Source: Candidatus Heimdallarchaeota archaeon
GTDB taxonomy: Archaea > Asgardarchaeota > Heimdallarchaeia > Hodarchaeales > Hodarchaeaceae
Assembly: GCA_011364965.1 (NCBI GenBank)
Contig: RDOB01000004.1
Coordinates: forward strand, 197,003 to 261,002
Length of the DNA stretch: 64,000 bases
Direction: 5' to 3'
Shown here: positions 52,997 through 61,566 of the stretch, in pieces
Position numbering within the stretch: position 1 is the stretch's first letter
Layout: every line of letters starts with the position of its first letter
Position numbers and translations under genes: made by a program
Notes under the pieces: generated by a model
Databases searched by the model: none
Told to the model about the DNA's origin: nothing
What the model saw: only the letters and a program-made list of their open reading frames with translations

Positions 52997-53677
52997 TCAT
53001 CGATTTTGAATGATTGTACCCACATTCTTCCCCTGAATCGCATCCTTAATTTTATCTACATTATTTGAACAAATAATGATTTTTATATTAGATCGTTCGC
53101 AAATCTTGGCAGCTATTAATGTAAATGGAGCATTTGATCCTGCTTCTAATGATAATGGTGAAACAACCTCATAAAATTCATAATAGGATAGCTGGTCAAA
53201 TTTTTTTGCTTTAGGATGCTTTTTGGGATCTTTCTCATATATTCCATCAACATTTGTTATATTAATCAACATAGGACTCCCAAAAAGATCAGCAAGTATT
53301 GCTGCATCCTCATCAGTCTTGATAGCAGGAAGAAAGCCACCTGATAAGCCGATATCGTGTTGTTGAAGCTGTTCTTGTAATTCTTTTTCAGTAGAAGGTA
53401 ATAGAGGGGAGCAATGACCCTTAAAGTAGAAAGAAAGCAACCGTGCGTTTACCCAAGTGGCTGCAATCCCCATGTAATCCCGCTCGCCCTCAGTTAAGCC
53501 ATCTGGTAATGCTTGAATATACTGACGAGCTACGATCCCTCCACCGCAAACAATCATAAACCTAAATTTGGGAAGTAACGCAATAATAGCATCTGCAAAT
53601 GATTGTAAGAAATTCTTATCAATTTCACCTGGGTTGATAATACTTCCACCTAAAGAGATAGTTATTGTTGGTTTCAT
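52997..53677 (-). CDS. pyrH: Archaeal-type UMP kinase
   Basis: Amino acid kinase fold. TISLGGSIINPGEID, FMIVCGGGIVARQYIQ, the GIAATWVNARLLS segment and TNVDGIYEKDPKKHPKA match archaeal UMP kinase rather than isopentenyl phosphate kinase (no HGGGSFGH). ATG 53677 has GGAG nine bases upstream; an in-frame TTG at 53692 is less likely. Makes UDP for nucleotide synthesis. IPK, which the mevalonate cluster would need, is not seen in the window. Confidence 0.9.
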   Translation of the reverse strand: MKPTITISLGGSIINPGEIDKNFLQSFADAIIALLPKFRFMIVCGGGIVARQYIQALPDGLTEGERDYMGIAATWVNARLLSFYFKGHCSPLLPSTEKELQEQLQQHDIGLSGGFLPAIKTDEDAAILADLFGSPMLINITNVDGIYEKDPKKHPKAKKFDQLSYYEFYEVVSPLSLEAGSNAPFTLIAAKICERSNIKIIICSNNVDKIKDAIQGKNVGTIIQNR

Positions 53678-53841
53678 GGAAATAGGCTCCAATTCTAATA
53701 ATAGGATGAATTAAGATTTCAAGAAAATCACTTTCGATTTATATCTAAAAAAGATGTCCTCTCTTCAGCTCTTTTCTAAGGGGATATTAAAACTGAGGCA
53801 TTTTAAAAGCAACTTGAAAAATATTGAATTAGAGAGAGAAA

Positions 53842-54001
53842 TGCCGCGGGTGCGAATTTCAGGTACTGAGGTTACCTCAATTTACCATTTGAACGCACGG
53901 CAACTGGATATCCAATCCTAGGATCACCCTAGATCTTCAGTCCAGCGCTTACGGGTCGCTACCGTCATAACGGTGCATCTCCCGGGCTAAGCTACCGCGG
54001 C
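53842..54001 (-). tRNA. tRNA-Phe(GAA) with three apparent introns
   Basis: 160 bases. Acceptor GCCGCGG/CCGCGGC, discriminator A, D-stem GCTT/AAGC, anticodon stem CTGGA/TCCAG, anticodon GAA, T-stem GTGCG/CGCAC. Extra bases: D-loop 38 instead of about 9 (53951-53988) with an ACCGT/ACGGT hairpin; 25 bases at canonical 37/38 (53910-53934) with a CTAGG/CCTAG hairpin; T-loop 39 instead of 7 (53855-53893) with GGTA/TACC and TGAGG/CCTCA stems. Removing 29, 25 and 32 bases leaves a normal 74-base tRNA. No encoded CCA. Confidence 0.9.
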
Positions 54002-54194
54002 TTGGTGTTATAAACATTCATGAGTTTTCTTTAATCTCTCAGCCTGGCCTTTAACCAGCTTTTACTCAGCAGCTCATGAAATTTATTTTAATTTTTCCTT
54101 TGCATACCTATTTTTTTACTTTTGTGATATTCTAAAAACAGACTGCTAATATCTCTAGGTGCTTAATACTTCTATAATTTTTGTGGGATTGTTT

Positions 54195-54383
54195 CTAATC
54201 AATCCTACGTCGATTATTAAAATTCTTGGTTTGCCAAGAATACCGTCGAAGTTTCGGAGCGGGAAATCCACAATAGGCACATTGACCTTTTCGTTTATGG
54301 TAACTTCGATTTCCACATCGACGACATTGCATATGTGTTCGTTGGGAGGTGCGTTTTCCGCGTGCTGCTGTTCCTTTAGTCAT
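54195..54383 (-). CDS. rpl37e: Large-subunit ribosomal protein L37e
   Basis: 62 residues: MTKGTAARGKRTSQRTHMQC, then CRRCGNRSYHKRKGQCAYCG with the four-cysteine zinc finger and basic C-terminus. Forms an operon with the Lsm protein upstream, 41 bases apart. Classic Lsm-L37e archaeal pair. Confidence 0.97.
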   Translation of the reverse strand: MTKGTAARGKRTSQRTHMQCRRCGNRSYHKRKGQCAYCGFPAPKLRRYSWQTKNFNNRRRID

Positions 54384-54424
54384 TATTTACACCATTTTTT
54401 CATTATTAATTAAAATATAGAGAA

Positions 54425-54661
54425 TTATGGAGGGGAAATCAGAATAACATTATCTCCACGAAGGATAATATTTCCTAAAGCTTCCACTTTTTGCTCCTCC
54501 TCATCTTCTTGAGGGGGATAGATCATTTCAGCGTCTTCCAGATAAAGATTAAGATGGGGATCATAGCTACGTAAAATCCCGCGGACTTCTCGCTGACCAC
54601 GCACCTTCAAAATGACCATTTTGCTAAGTGCACCATTTAATACATCTAAGGGTCTGCTCAT
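54425..54661 (-). CDS. Sm-like archaeal protein (Lsm)
   Basis: 78 residues with Sm1 (KMVILKVRGQREVRGILRSY) and Sm2 (ILRGDNVILISP) motifs; forms heptameric rings that bind U-rich RNA. Directly followed by L37e, the standard archaeal pairing. Acidic insert EDEEEQK between the motifs. Confidence 0.95.
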   Translation of the reverse strand: MSRPLDVLNGALSKMVILKVRGQREVRGILRSYDPHLNLYLEDAEMIYPPQEDEEEQKVEALGNIILRGDNVILISPP

Positions 54662-54715
54662 AGTTAATCACTAAGTCGTGTTTGTATTCTTGGGAAAGAT
54701 CTCCAGAGCGAATAA

Positions 54716-54898
54716 TGCTCCGATCGGGATTTTCAGAAAGGAGAACACATCTCGATTCCTTTGAACCCGAGTCCTACCGCTGGTGGTCTTCTTCTGGAAT
54801 TTCCAGCAAAATCCGACCAGTGTCAGGGCGAAAGCCTGAAATGATTGGCCGAATGCCTCACATGGCGCCATTCTTGGGCCAAGCTACACCATCGGAGC
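54716..54898 (-). tRNA. tRNA-Glu(UUC) with three apparent non-canonical introns
   Basis: 183 bases. Acceptor GCTCCGA/TCGGAGC, discriminator A; D-region GTGTAGCTTGGCC typical of Glu/Asp; anticodon stem TCAGG/CCTGA with loop CTTTCGC (UUC); T-stem TCGGG/CCCGA. Extra bases: D-loop 41 instead of about 11 (54845-54885) with GAATG/CATTC; 52 bases between anticodon stem and T-stem instead of about 5 (54771-54822) with GGTC/GACC and CTGGA/TCCAG; T-loop 37 instead of 7 (54729-54765) with AAAGGA/TCCTTT. Removing about 30, 47 and 30 bases gives a 76-base tRNA. No intron at 37/38. Confidence 0.88.
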
Positions 54899-55134
54899 CC
54901 TCTTTGGGACACAGTATTCCAACAGAGTTTGTTTCAACTTTCTCATGTGGAATCAGGTACTCCTTGCGCTAATTCTGGCAATATCACCCGCCTTGTTTCA
55001 GATTAAAAAGGTTTATTGCAGTCTATTAAATCTGGTTCAACTTATTGTTAAAACTCAGATTTAAGTCAATTTTCGATGGTTTTTCTAAGGGAAAGAAGGG
55101 CTTTTATTAACTGTAATTCTTGGGTTCTTCTTGA

Positions 55135-55524
55135 ATGGTCTCTGTATTATGGACGTTGAATCTATTGGTTTCCTTAAAAGCACGCAGAAGACAGCAAAGA
55201 TCGAAAGATAAAAAGCAAAATCTGTTGATCGGTCGTGAAGCGACCAATTTTCTCTTGAATGAAAGTTTAAAATTGCGTGTAGTGGATCCAGAACGAAGCA
55301 AGCAATTATATTCAGATGCAAGGAAACTAGCTGAACGGGGACGATTCCATCTTTCAAAACGGCATAGAATACTATTTTGTAAAACTTGTAAAACACCATT
55401 CAGTAATCAAACAGTAAAAGTGCGTTTAAATTCACAAAAAAAACAAATTCATTATCGGTGCTTAATTTGCAAATCAGAAAAGCGCTTTGGGTATAGCAGT
55501 CGGAAAATTATTGGTGAAAAATAA
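55135..55524 (+). CDS. rnp4: RNase P protein component 4 (Rpp21/Rpr2)
   Basis: Subunit of archaeal RNase P that trims tRNA 5' ends. Helical N-terminus and a C-terminal zinc ribbon FCKTCKTPF...YRCLICKSEKRFGY, with the basic RGRFHLSKRHR before it. 129 residues from ATG 55135; the first dozen residues are atypical and the true start could be later. Shares TAATG with cutA. Lies near the two multi-intron tRNA genes; its tRNA role fits. Confidence 0.85.
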   Translation: MVSVLWTLNLLVSLKARRRQQRSKDKKQNLLIGREATNFLLNESLKLRVVDPERSKQLYSDARKLAERGRFHLSKRHRILFCKTCKTPFSNQTVKVRLNSQKKQIHYRCLICKSEKRFGYSSRKIIGEK

Positions 55525-55844
55525 TGTTTGTTGCAATTTATTCAACTTTTGAATCGATGAAGGAAGCCAAATCCTTGGCTAGATATTTGGTTGAAGAAAA
55601 ACTTCTCGCGTGTGCAAATTTAATATCTAATGTTGTTTCAATTTATTCTTGGGAAGGTAAAGTCGAAGAGAGTACTGAGATCGTCTTATGGGGCAAAACT
55701 CAAGATCATCTGATTGATAGAATTAAAAAAATTATTGAAGAGAGACATTCCTACTCTCTACCAGCATTAAGCGTTTATCCGATTACGACAGGTAGTGAAG
55801 CGTATTTGAAATGGATCAAATCAGAAACTTTGATTAAGACCTAG
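55524..55844 (+). CDS. cutA: CutA1-type divalent ion tolerance protein
   Basis: 106 residues, trimeric alpha-beta fold: FESMKEAKSLARYLVEEKLLACANLI, VSIYSWEGKVEESTEIVLWG, ERHSYSLPALSVYPITTGSEAYLKWI. Start ATG overlaps the RNase P gene stop (TAATG). Last four bases overlap the convergent RtcA gene. General metal or chaperone role, unknown in archaea. Confidence 0.93.
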   Translation: MFVAIYSTFESMKEAKSLARYLVEEKLLACANLISNVVSIYSWEGKVEESTEIVLWGKTQDHLIDRIKKIIEERHSYSLPALSVYPITTGSEAYLKWIKSETLIKT

Positions 55845-56875
55845 ATATCAATTGTTACCAGAAAATTGTGTTCCTGTTTGTAAGTCTCAATAGATACATC
55901 GAAAAATCTTTGAATTATACTGATATTTGTTTTTAAATGATTAGATATATATGGAGTGCAAAATACGCTTGAAGATGTCGCTAGAGCTAGTATTGGAGTA
56001 ATCTGATCTGCTAATAACGGATCAACGGCAGCTTGTGCATCCAACGTATTAATATACCGCTTTACTGCACCCTCTCCAACTTTCTCTGCAGGAAATCTCT
56101 TTTCACCCACAAAATCTCCAGCTAGTGAGGTTTTGCCTATTTGCGAATAAATTAGAACTCCTGAACCTGGATTATTTGCTTCAACATAATAATTTGTAGC
56201 TGATACATCAATTCCCCTTTCATTTAGGACATGTGTAATTGAAGAAGTTTGCCTATCAGCAACTCGTGCTTTTCTAAGACTATTTGAAGCATAAGATGCA
56301 ATAACAGCACTTTTCGGATTATTAAAATGAGATAAATCAATGCCTGTCAATGAAGAGGGGGGATGAAAAGTCGCTTTTATCATCGCACCTCCCCTAGGAT
56401 AAAATCCATGCCTTTCAACGGTCATTTCTATATGGTAATTCAATTGTCTAAAAATATACCAGGTAACAAGGTCAATATAAGGAATGCTTGGAGCCCATTT
56501 ACCAAATGTAGCGCCACCATGACAATTCACCTCAAGCTGGTGGGATGAGGCTCCTAAAGCAGCTAATTGGATTGATTGAAGAACTAAACCCAGGCTCCCT
56601 GCAGTAGAAATGGTCAGATTTAGCTCGGATTTCCAATTATCCCCAGGAATAAAAGTAATCGATTCAGATCCAATAACTGCATCTTTTAATTGCCCTCCAC
56701 AGAAATCTGCAAGAGCATTAAGTCCAATAAGATGTTGTGTTTTGAGGCCAGGGGTTGGTCTTTTTTTACGTATATTTATTATTCTAACAGGTTCTTTTGA
56801 AATAATTGCAAAAGCAGTTGCTAAGCGAAGGATTGCCCCTCCACCTTCTCCTTCACTTCCATCGAATTCCTGCAT
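55841..56875 (-). CDS. rtcA: RNA 3'-terminal phosphate cyclase
   Basis: Makes 2',3'-cyclic phosphate ends on RNA. Start EFDGSEGEGGGAILRLATAF, KRPTPGLKTQHLIGLNAL, and the C-terminal LADQITPILALA then ISNHLKTN with the nucleophile-type His. 344 residues, normal length. It could act on the ends left by RNA splicing, of interest in a genome with many tRNA introns, but that link is inference. Confidence 0.95.
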   Translation of the reverse strand: MQEFDGSEGEGGGAILRLATAFAIISKEPVRIINIRKKRPTPGLKTQHLIGLNALADFCGGQLKDAVIGSESITFIPGDNWKSELNLTISTAGSLGLVLQSIQLAALGASSHQLEVNCHGGATFGKWAPSIPYIDLVTWYIFRQLNYHIEMTVERHGFYPRGGAMIKATFHPPSSLTGIDLSHFNNPKSAVIASYASNSLRKARVADRQTSSITHVLNERGIDVSATNYYVEANNPGSGVLIYSQIGKTSLAGDFVGEKRFPAEKVGEGAVKRYINTLDAQAAVDPLLADQITPILALATSSSVFCTPYISNHLKTNISIIQRFFDVSIETYKQEHNFLVTIDI

Positions 56876-56995
56876 TTTTTCACCACTCAGCTAGAGGGGA
56901 TTTGTTTATAGAAGATAAGATCTCAAATAAATAAAATAAATTCCTACACGTACATGAACAAAAAAACATCAGGGTTGAGTAACCATGTTTTAAGT

Positions 56996-57157
56996 TTATC
57001 CCGCTCGTTCTTTCCGTTTGGGTCTTAAGCGTTTTGAACGACATATACGGCACTTTGTAGCTTTTGGAGGATTTCGTGCATAGCACTTTCTACAAATCAT
57101 CATGTCTAATAATTGGGCACGAACGATCTCTCGCTTCTCTGGGTCGGTGATTGGCAT
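56996..57157 (-). CDS. rpl40e: Large-subunit ribosomal protein L40e
   Basis: 53-residue gene. MPITDPEKREIVRAQLLDMM, then ICRKCYARNPPKATKCRICR with four zinc cysteines and a basic tail ending RPKRKERAG. This is the archaeal L40e without the ubiquitin fusion of eukaryotes. Upstream of rtcA on the same strand, 120 bases away. Confidence 0.95.
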   Translation of the reverse strand: MPITDPEKREIVRAQLLDMMICRKCYARNPPKATKCRICRSKRLRPKRKERAG

Positions 57158-57793
57158 CGTAATACGGTCCTCTTTACTCGTTCATTTAGAACACTAAAGT
57201 TAGATACTGGATTTAAACACAAAGGTTGAAATCTGACTATTGGGAGAGTATTTTATGAAATTTAAATTCTTTCTTAGTGACTCTATTGGTGAGTACCACT
57301 TGAGAGAGATATCATTAATCTGTTGATATTTGCTTTTATAGAATTTAACACGATTTCCTTTCGTACTCCGTACCTTTTTCGTATTATAGGGATGAAATAT
57401 TGAATTTAACTGGAGAAAGGTGAATTTTTTCTCCAAACTTGCCGACTCAATTCCCGTTTTCGATCTCATAATATAAGCTGTCCTAAAAACCAAGTTCCCC
57501 AAGCTTAGAATTCATTTTTCTGAAAAATAGGTGAATATATTTAGAAAATATACATCTAAGTATTTTAATGCCGAAAATAACGAATAATCATAATAAATGA
57601 GATTTTGGTCGGGTTTTTAGCCCCCCACCATTTCGAGTCGATAATATTCGATTTAACGACAAAAAAAAAGAATGAGTTCAGAACAGACAACTATAGGTAT
57701 GTTAGTCGGTCCTTACTATTTCCAGAAAATCTTAATATATAAGTGAAAACAAGAGGTAACATAGATCAGAAATTCAGAAAAGGTGTAGCCCCT
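57158..57793. promoter_or_regulatory. Intergenic DNA with TATA-like box for the gene at 57794
   Basis: A minus-strand frame (57200-57502, 100 residues, Lys/Asn/Ser-rich) has no family signs and is not called. CTTAATATATAAG at 57731-57743 looks like an archaeal TATA box about 50 bases before the ATG at 57794. Between them AAAGGTG precedes the start. Confidence 0.5.
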
Positions 57794-58081
57794 ATGCAGT
57801 ATTACATGAGTGTCTCAGAAATCCAAGATCGTGTAAAAACATTAATTGGCCATTTAACAGGAAGCTATAACGCCAAATCACCATTCTTTAACCCCAAACT
57901 CGCCACAGCACTCCAGAAAATGGTTGATCCTAACTTACTTAATAACGAAAAAGTTGTTGATGAAATTATTACGGCGTTTTTAAATTCAATTATTTTAGCA
58001 GGGCAACTGGGTATTGATATCGAAACGAAAATCAACGAATACCTTATTCAATTAGAGAGAGAAGCATTATTTGCTATGTAA
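57794..58081 (+). CDS. Unknown helical protein
   Basis: 95 residues from ATG 57794, chosen over GTG 57743 because GGTG lies eight to ten bases upstream. All-helical (VSEIQDRVKTLIGHLTGSYN, LQKMVDPNLLNNEKVVDEII, LNSIILAGQLGIDIETKIN). The IETKINEYLIQ end superficially recalls MazG-type proteins, but catalytic acidic motifs are missing. Convergent with the presenilin-type gene. Function unknown. Confidence 0.65.
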   Translation: MQYYMSVSEIQDRVKTLIGHLTGSYNAKSPFFNPKLATALQKMVDPNLLNNEKVVDEIITAFLNSIILAGQLGIDIETKINEYLIQLEREALFAM

Positions 58082-58150
58082 GCCATTATAAAATAAGAAA
58101 TGTAATTTTATCTCTGAATTTCATTCTGATTTTTATAAGACGACTTTTAA

Positions 58151-59251
58151 TCAAAAGAATAGAGCAACAACTGATTCTAGGTTCGTAATACCCAAAATTA
58201 AGATGCTTAACACCCCCAATGTAAGGAATAGTAAGCCTCCAAAAATCGGAAGAGGTAACCCCGGTAAAGCCCGTTCTTTCTGAAGTAACTTAAAAGTTGC
58301 AAATACACCAATAAAGAGTCCAATGAGTGCTGTTATTAAGGGAAAGGGATTGGCTAGCTCATATCCGATTACTACCGCTGCGCTGATTAACATACTAAAG
58401 AAAGCAAAATCACCCAAACCAATATTGATCAAAGGGGTTGAATATACAGGTAGTGCAGGTAATAAGGGAACTTTTTCGTATTTCACACCTGATTCAGATT
58501 CTGCTTCTATCATCTCCATAGATGCTTCTGCAGATTCTCTTCCATGATCGATAATACCCTTTAAGGGGCCTCGAAAGACAGCATATATGTCATAAAGAGA
58601 AAGGCCAATTAGAATAAGAAATGCAGTCAAAAGTCCCAAATGAATAGCCATCATTGATCCAATCATAGCTCCAAAGAACATCATCATAATGTTTCGAATC
58701 CAGATGCGATCGAAAGTTTGAATAGCAAATGAAAATGTTCCCAGAATGGCCAAAAGAAGTGCAAAACCATATAAAAATATTTCTACTACATAAACTGGCT
58801 GTGAATCAATCGTTATGGACCATTCAAAGAAATTGTTGATAGCTGATTGAAGGAAAGAAGGTAAAATGTTCCATATTAAATTTATACTTTCAATTAGAAG
58901 GATACTACCATAAAATAATCCAAAGACAAACCAAGAGAATCCCATCAAAGCAGCAAAGAAATATACCAAGAATTGCATGAATCCTTTCTTAATAATGAGT
59001 AAAACAACAAGTCCTCCAAGAAACGCTAGCCCAACATAAAATAACATATTAAGTAGAGCTCCTTGGGCAATTCCGCCCGGATCAGAGGGATTTTCGGGAA
59101 TTGGGGATATATCTGGTGGTTGTTCATCGATAGCTTGATAAAAACTTAAAGTAAACATGGAGAGAACGATCGCAATTAGAATAACAATGATTATGGGCTG
59201 AATAAAGGCTCGAAAACGTCCGTCACTCTCTGAAGCTGTTGTGTTACTCAT
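58151..59251 (-). CDS. Presenilin/signal-peptide-peptidase family intramembrane protease
   Basis: Aspartyl protease of family A22, nine-span membrane protein of 366 residues. Catalytic YD at 220-221 (LIGLSLYDIYAVF) and GxGD at 278-281 (INIGLGDFAFFS). The third motif PAL is not exact; LPGLPLP at 329-335 takes its place. A long cytosolic loop (GRESAEASMEMIEAESESG) lies between the catalytic spans, like presenilin's. Cleaves membrane helices; substrate unknown. Confidence 0.9.
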   Translation of the reverse strand: MSNTTASESDGRFRAFIQPIIIVILIAIVLSMFTLSFYQAIDEQPPDISPIPENPSDPGGIAQGALLNMLFYVGLAFLGGLVVLLIIKKGFMQFLVYFFAALMGFSWFVFGLFYGSILLIESINLIWNILPSFLQSAINNFFEWSITIDSQPVYVVEIFLYGFALLLAILGTFSFAIQTFDRIWIRNIMMMFFGAMIGSMMAIHLGLLTAFLILIGLSLYDIYAVFRGPLKGIIDHGRESAEASMEMIEAESESGVKYEKVPLLPALPVYSTPLINIGLGDFAFFSMLISAAVVIGYELANPFPLITALIGLFIGVFATFKLLQKERALPGLPLPIFGGLLFLTLGVLSILILGITNLESVVALFF

Positions 59252-59329
59252 TTTTCTGTCAAGAGGGTTTTTTACAGTTATGTATTAAATTAGATGTTGA
59301 AACGGAAACGAATTGGGATTGGAATATAG

Positions 59330-60316
59330 TTGACATCGCTTAAATCAATAGGAGAATTGGAAATTATTCACCTGCTACAACCTTTTTTAGACCACATGGT
59401 CCATTTAGATAATAATGAGGACGCATATGTGATAAATGATATCCCCCCATATATTCTCATGAATGTAGATTCGATGTCTAGAGCATCTGACTTCCTACCT
59501 CATCAAACATGGAAACAAATTGGCAAAAAACTAATAACAAGTACTTTTTCAGATATCGCGGCAAAGGGGGGGCTTCCCACCTGTTTTCTTTCCTCCTTGG
59601 TTTTGGAAAAAGATATGAAAAAAGCTGATTTTATAGATCTTATAAAAGGCATAAAAAGTGCTTTAAAACGGTATAACGCGAAATATTTTGGGGGAGATTT
59701 AGGAACTGCAGGAGAATCGACATTAACGGGGATCGGAGTAGGTATCGTTGAGAAAGGAACAATTTTAGCTCGTAAGAATGCAAGAAAAGGAGATCTAGTT
59801 TGTGTAACAGGTGAGTTTGGATTAACTTCTCTAGGGTTTAAACTACTGTTAGAGGGAGAAGAAAAAAGTATTTATCCAGAATTTTTAACAAAAAAAGCAC
59901 TTCAACAGCTGTATGAGCCTGAACCCAGAATTCAAGAGGGACTTATATTAAGTAATACGCATTTCAACCATGCATGCATAGACAGCTCAGACGGATTAGC
60001 CATATCTTTACATTGGTTGACTCAAGCGTCAAATGTAGGTATTTTGGTAAATCAACTACCCCTAAATAAAGACCTAACTGAAATTTTCACATCACCACAA
60101 GAGCGGATTGAATTAACGATGTACGGAGGGGAGGAGTATGAGTTAATATTCACTATTCCAGAAAAATGCGTTCAAAAAGTCAAATCTTCATTTGAGGAAA
60201 AGGGATGCATATTTACTGTGATTGGAAAATGCATAGATAAACCTGGTGTCTATTTCAAAGAAGGAGATAAAAAAATCTCCATAGAAAAACGAGGGTGGGA
60301 CACATTTAGATACTGA
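59330..60316 (+). CDS. thiL: Thiamine-monophosphate kinase
   Basis: Makes thiamine diphosphate. ATP-binding HLDNNEDAYVI, metal motif ILMNVDSMSRASDF, FSDIAAKGGLP, GGDLGTAGESTLTGIGVG, ACIDSSDGLAISL, and GGEEYELIFT. 328 residues, normal. TTG start at 59330. The neighbouring tRNA-Gly starts 32 bases after its stop on the other strand. Confidence 0.94.
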   Translation: MTSLKSIGELEIIHLLQPFLDHMVHLDNNEDAYVINDIPPYILMNVDSMSRASDFLPHQTWKQIGKKLITSTFSDIAAKGGLPTCFLSSLVLEKDMKKADFIDLIKGIKSALKRYNAKYFGGDLGTAGESTLTGIGVGIVEKGTILARKNARKGDLVCVTGEFGLTSLGFKLLLEGEEKSIYPEFLTKKALQQLYEPEPRIQEGLILSNTHFNHACIDSSDGLAISLHWLTQASNVGILVNQLPLNKDLTEIFTSPQERIELTMYGGEEYELIFTIPEKCVQKVKSSFEEKGCIFTVIGKCIDKPGVYFKEGDKKISIEKRGWDTFRY

Positions 60317-60347
60317 AAATATAATAACAGAAAGAAAATAAGAAGAA

Positions 60348-60420
60348 TGCGCCGACCGGGATTTGAACCCAGGTCACCTGTGTGGCAGACAGGAGTCTTA
60401 CCAGACTGGACTATCGGCGC
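60348..60420 (-). tRNA. tRNA-Gly(GCC), no intron
   Basis: 73 bases with discriminator A at 60348. Acceptor GCGCCGA/TCGGCGC, anticodon stem CCTGT/ACAGG with loop CTGCCAC (anticodon GCC), T-arm CTGGG-TTCAAAT-CCCGG. Same acceptor as tRNA-Gly(UCC) at 47779 but without its T-loop insertion. Followed upstream by the decayed LRR gene. Confidence 0.96.
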
Positions 60421-60565
60421 TCGATGAAAAGAAGACCTTTCTGCCATTTATTCGCCTCTTTCATGCTTATTCTGTCGTTTCTTCGACTTCAATCGGTCTT
60501 TATATCTTCTCATTGGTTTTTGTTCTGTGTGCGCTCCCTATTCTCGCTTTCTCTTGGTACCTTTT

Positions 60566-61356
60566 TTATGTTTTTGGTCTATAGATGGTGTATTCTTCCC
60601 GCTATGTTTCATCTTTTACGTAGAAGTCCTCATTGTATTCTACTGTGCTCTTTTTATCTGTCCACACTTCCAGATCTGCCGCGTATTCTTTTTTTGGTGC
60701 TGGTAGGACGGCCTGCTTGATGTAACTTGTCTCCAATGTTGCTATGAGCGGGTGATTCCTTGGGATTGTTCCCTCTCTTTTCGTATCTATATACTGTATA
60801 TTCGGACACTCCAATAATGGCGTTTAATCCACTTTTTCTATTGGATTTCCTCCTATACTTAACAATTCCAATTTTCTGCAGTTTCTAAGTGGATTTAAAT
60901 CTACTGATGTTATGTAGTTATTCTTAATATATACCTGGGTTAATTTTGACCAATATTTCACCCATTCGAGATCGATTTCTGTCAATATATTAACATCTAG
61001 TACCAACGTGTGCAGAGGTTTACAATTTTTCAGTACATGGGTGTTGAATGCTTTTAATTCGTTTACACTTAAGGAGAATACCCGTATCGCTTCACATTTC
61101 TCTAAGCTTTCATTGTTTTGAATCTCTTAACGCCCGCATATATAATTTCTATTGCGCTTAGTTCTGGGTAAGTTTCCAACGGCTTTATTTCTAGTATTGG
61201 ATATTGTGTATATGGCGAGTCGCCCCCGTTATAGATTACAATTCGCGGCCAGTGTGTGAAGTGCCTCAAGCACTCTACATCTGTTTCGAGTAATAGTCTG
61301 ATCTTTAACCGATCCATCAAGACGGAAATCTGTCCCATTTTAGGATGAGATGCCAA
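60566..61356 (-). pseudogene. Decayed paralogue of the LRR gene at 48013
   Basis: Reads through in three pieces that match the intact LRR gene: YNGGDSPYTQYPILEIKPLE, then LDVNILTEIDLEWVKYW and ITSVDLNPLRNCRKL, then ATLETSYIKQAVLPAP. Lesions: a frameshift near 61130, an in-frame TAA after KVD where the intact gene has Leu (near 60820), and TAG instead of the Trp codon after KDET (near 60610). The 3' flank to the tRNA is also similar to that of the intact copy. Nonfunctional. Confidence 0.88.
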
Positions 61357-61566
61357 AGATACTTACAAATTCACCCTCAATGATATAAAACAACCACAAT
61401 AAATTGTTGCCAATAAGTAAAAATTCCAAATATTTTTCTAAAAGCATATTGGAATCTAGACTCATGCTGATGACTGTTATATTAATATTAAAGCTCTCAA
61501 TCTAATCAAATCTATAATACAATTGCGAGTAAATAGGTTTTAAAGCTCTTATTGAAATAAAAGGAA

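Noticed and set aside
52997..53677. Isopentenyl phosphate kinase
   Set aside because: It lacks the HGGGSFGH motif and matches archaeal UMP kinase in several blocks.
57200..57502. A 100-residue minus-strand gene
   Set aside because: Lys/Asn/Ser-rich text with no folded pattern and no ribosome site; probably chance in AT-rich DNA.
60250..60447. A minus-strand frame overlapping tRNA-Gly(GCC)
   Set aside because: It covers the tRNA and the end of thiL; the tRNA fold is certain.
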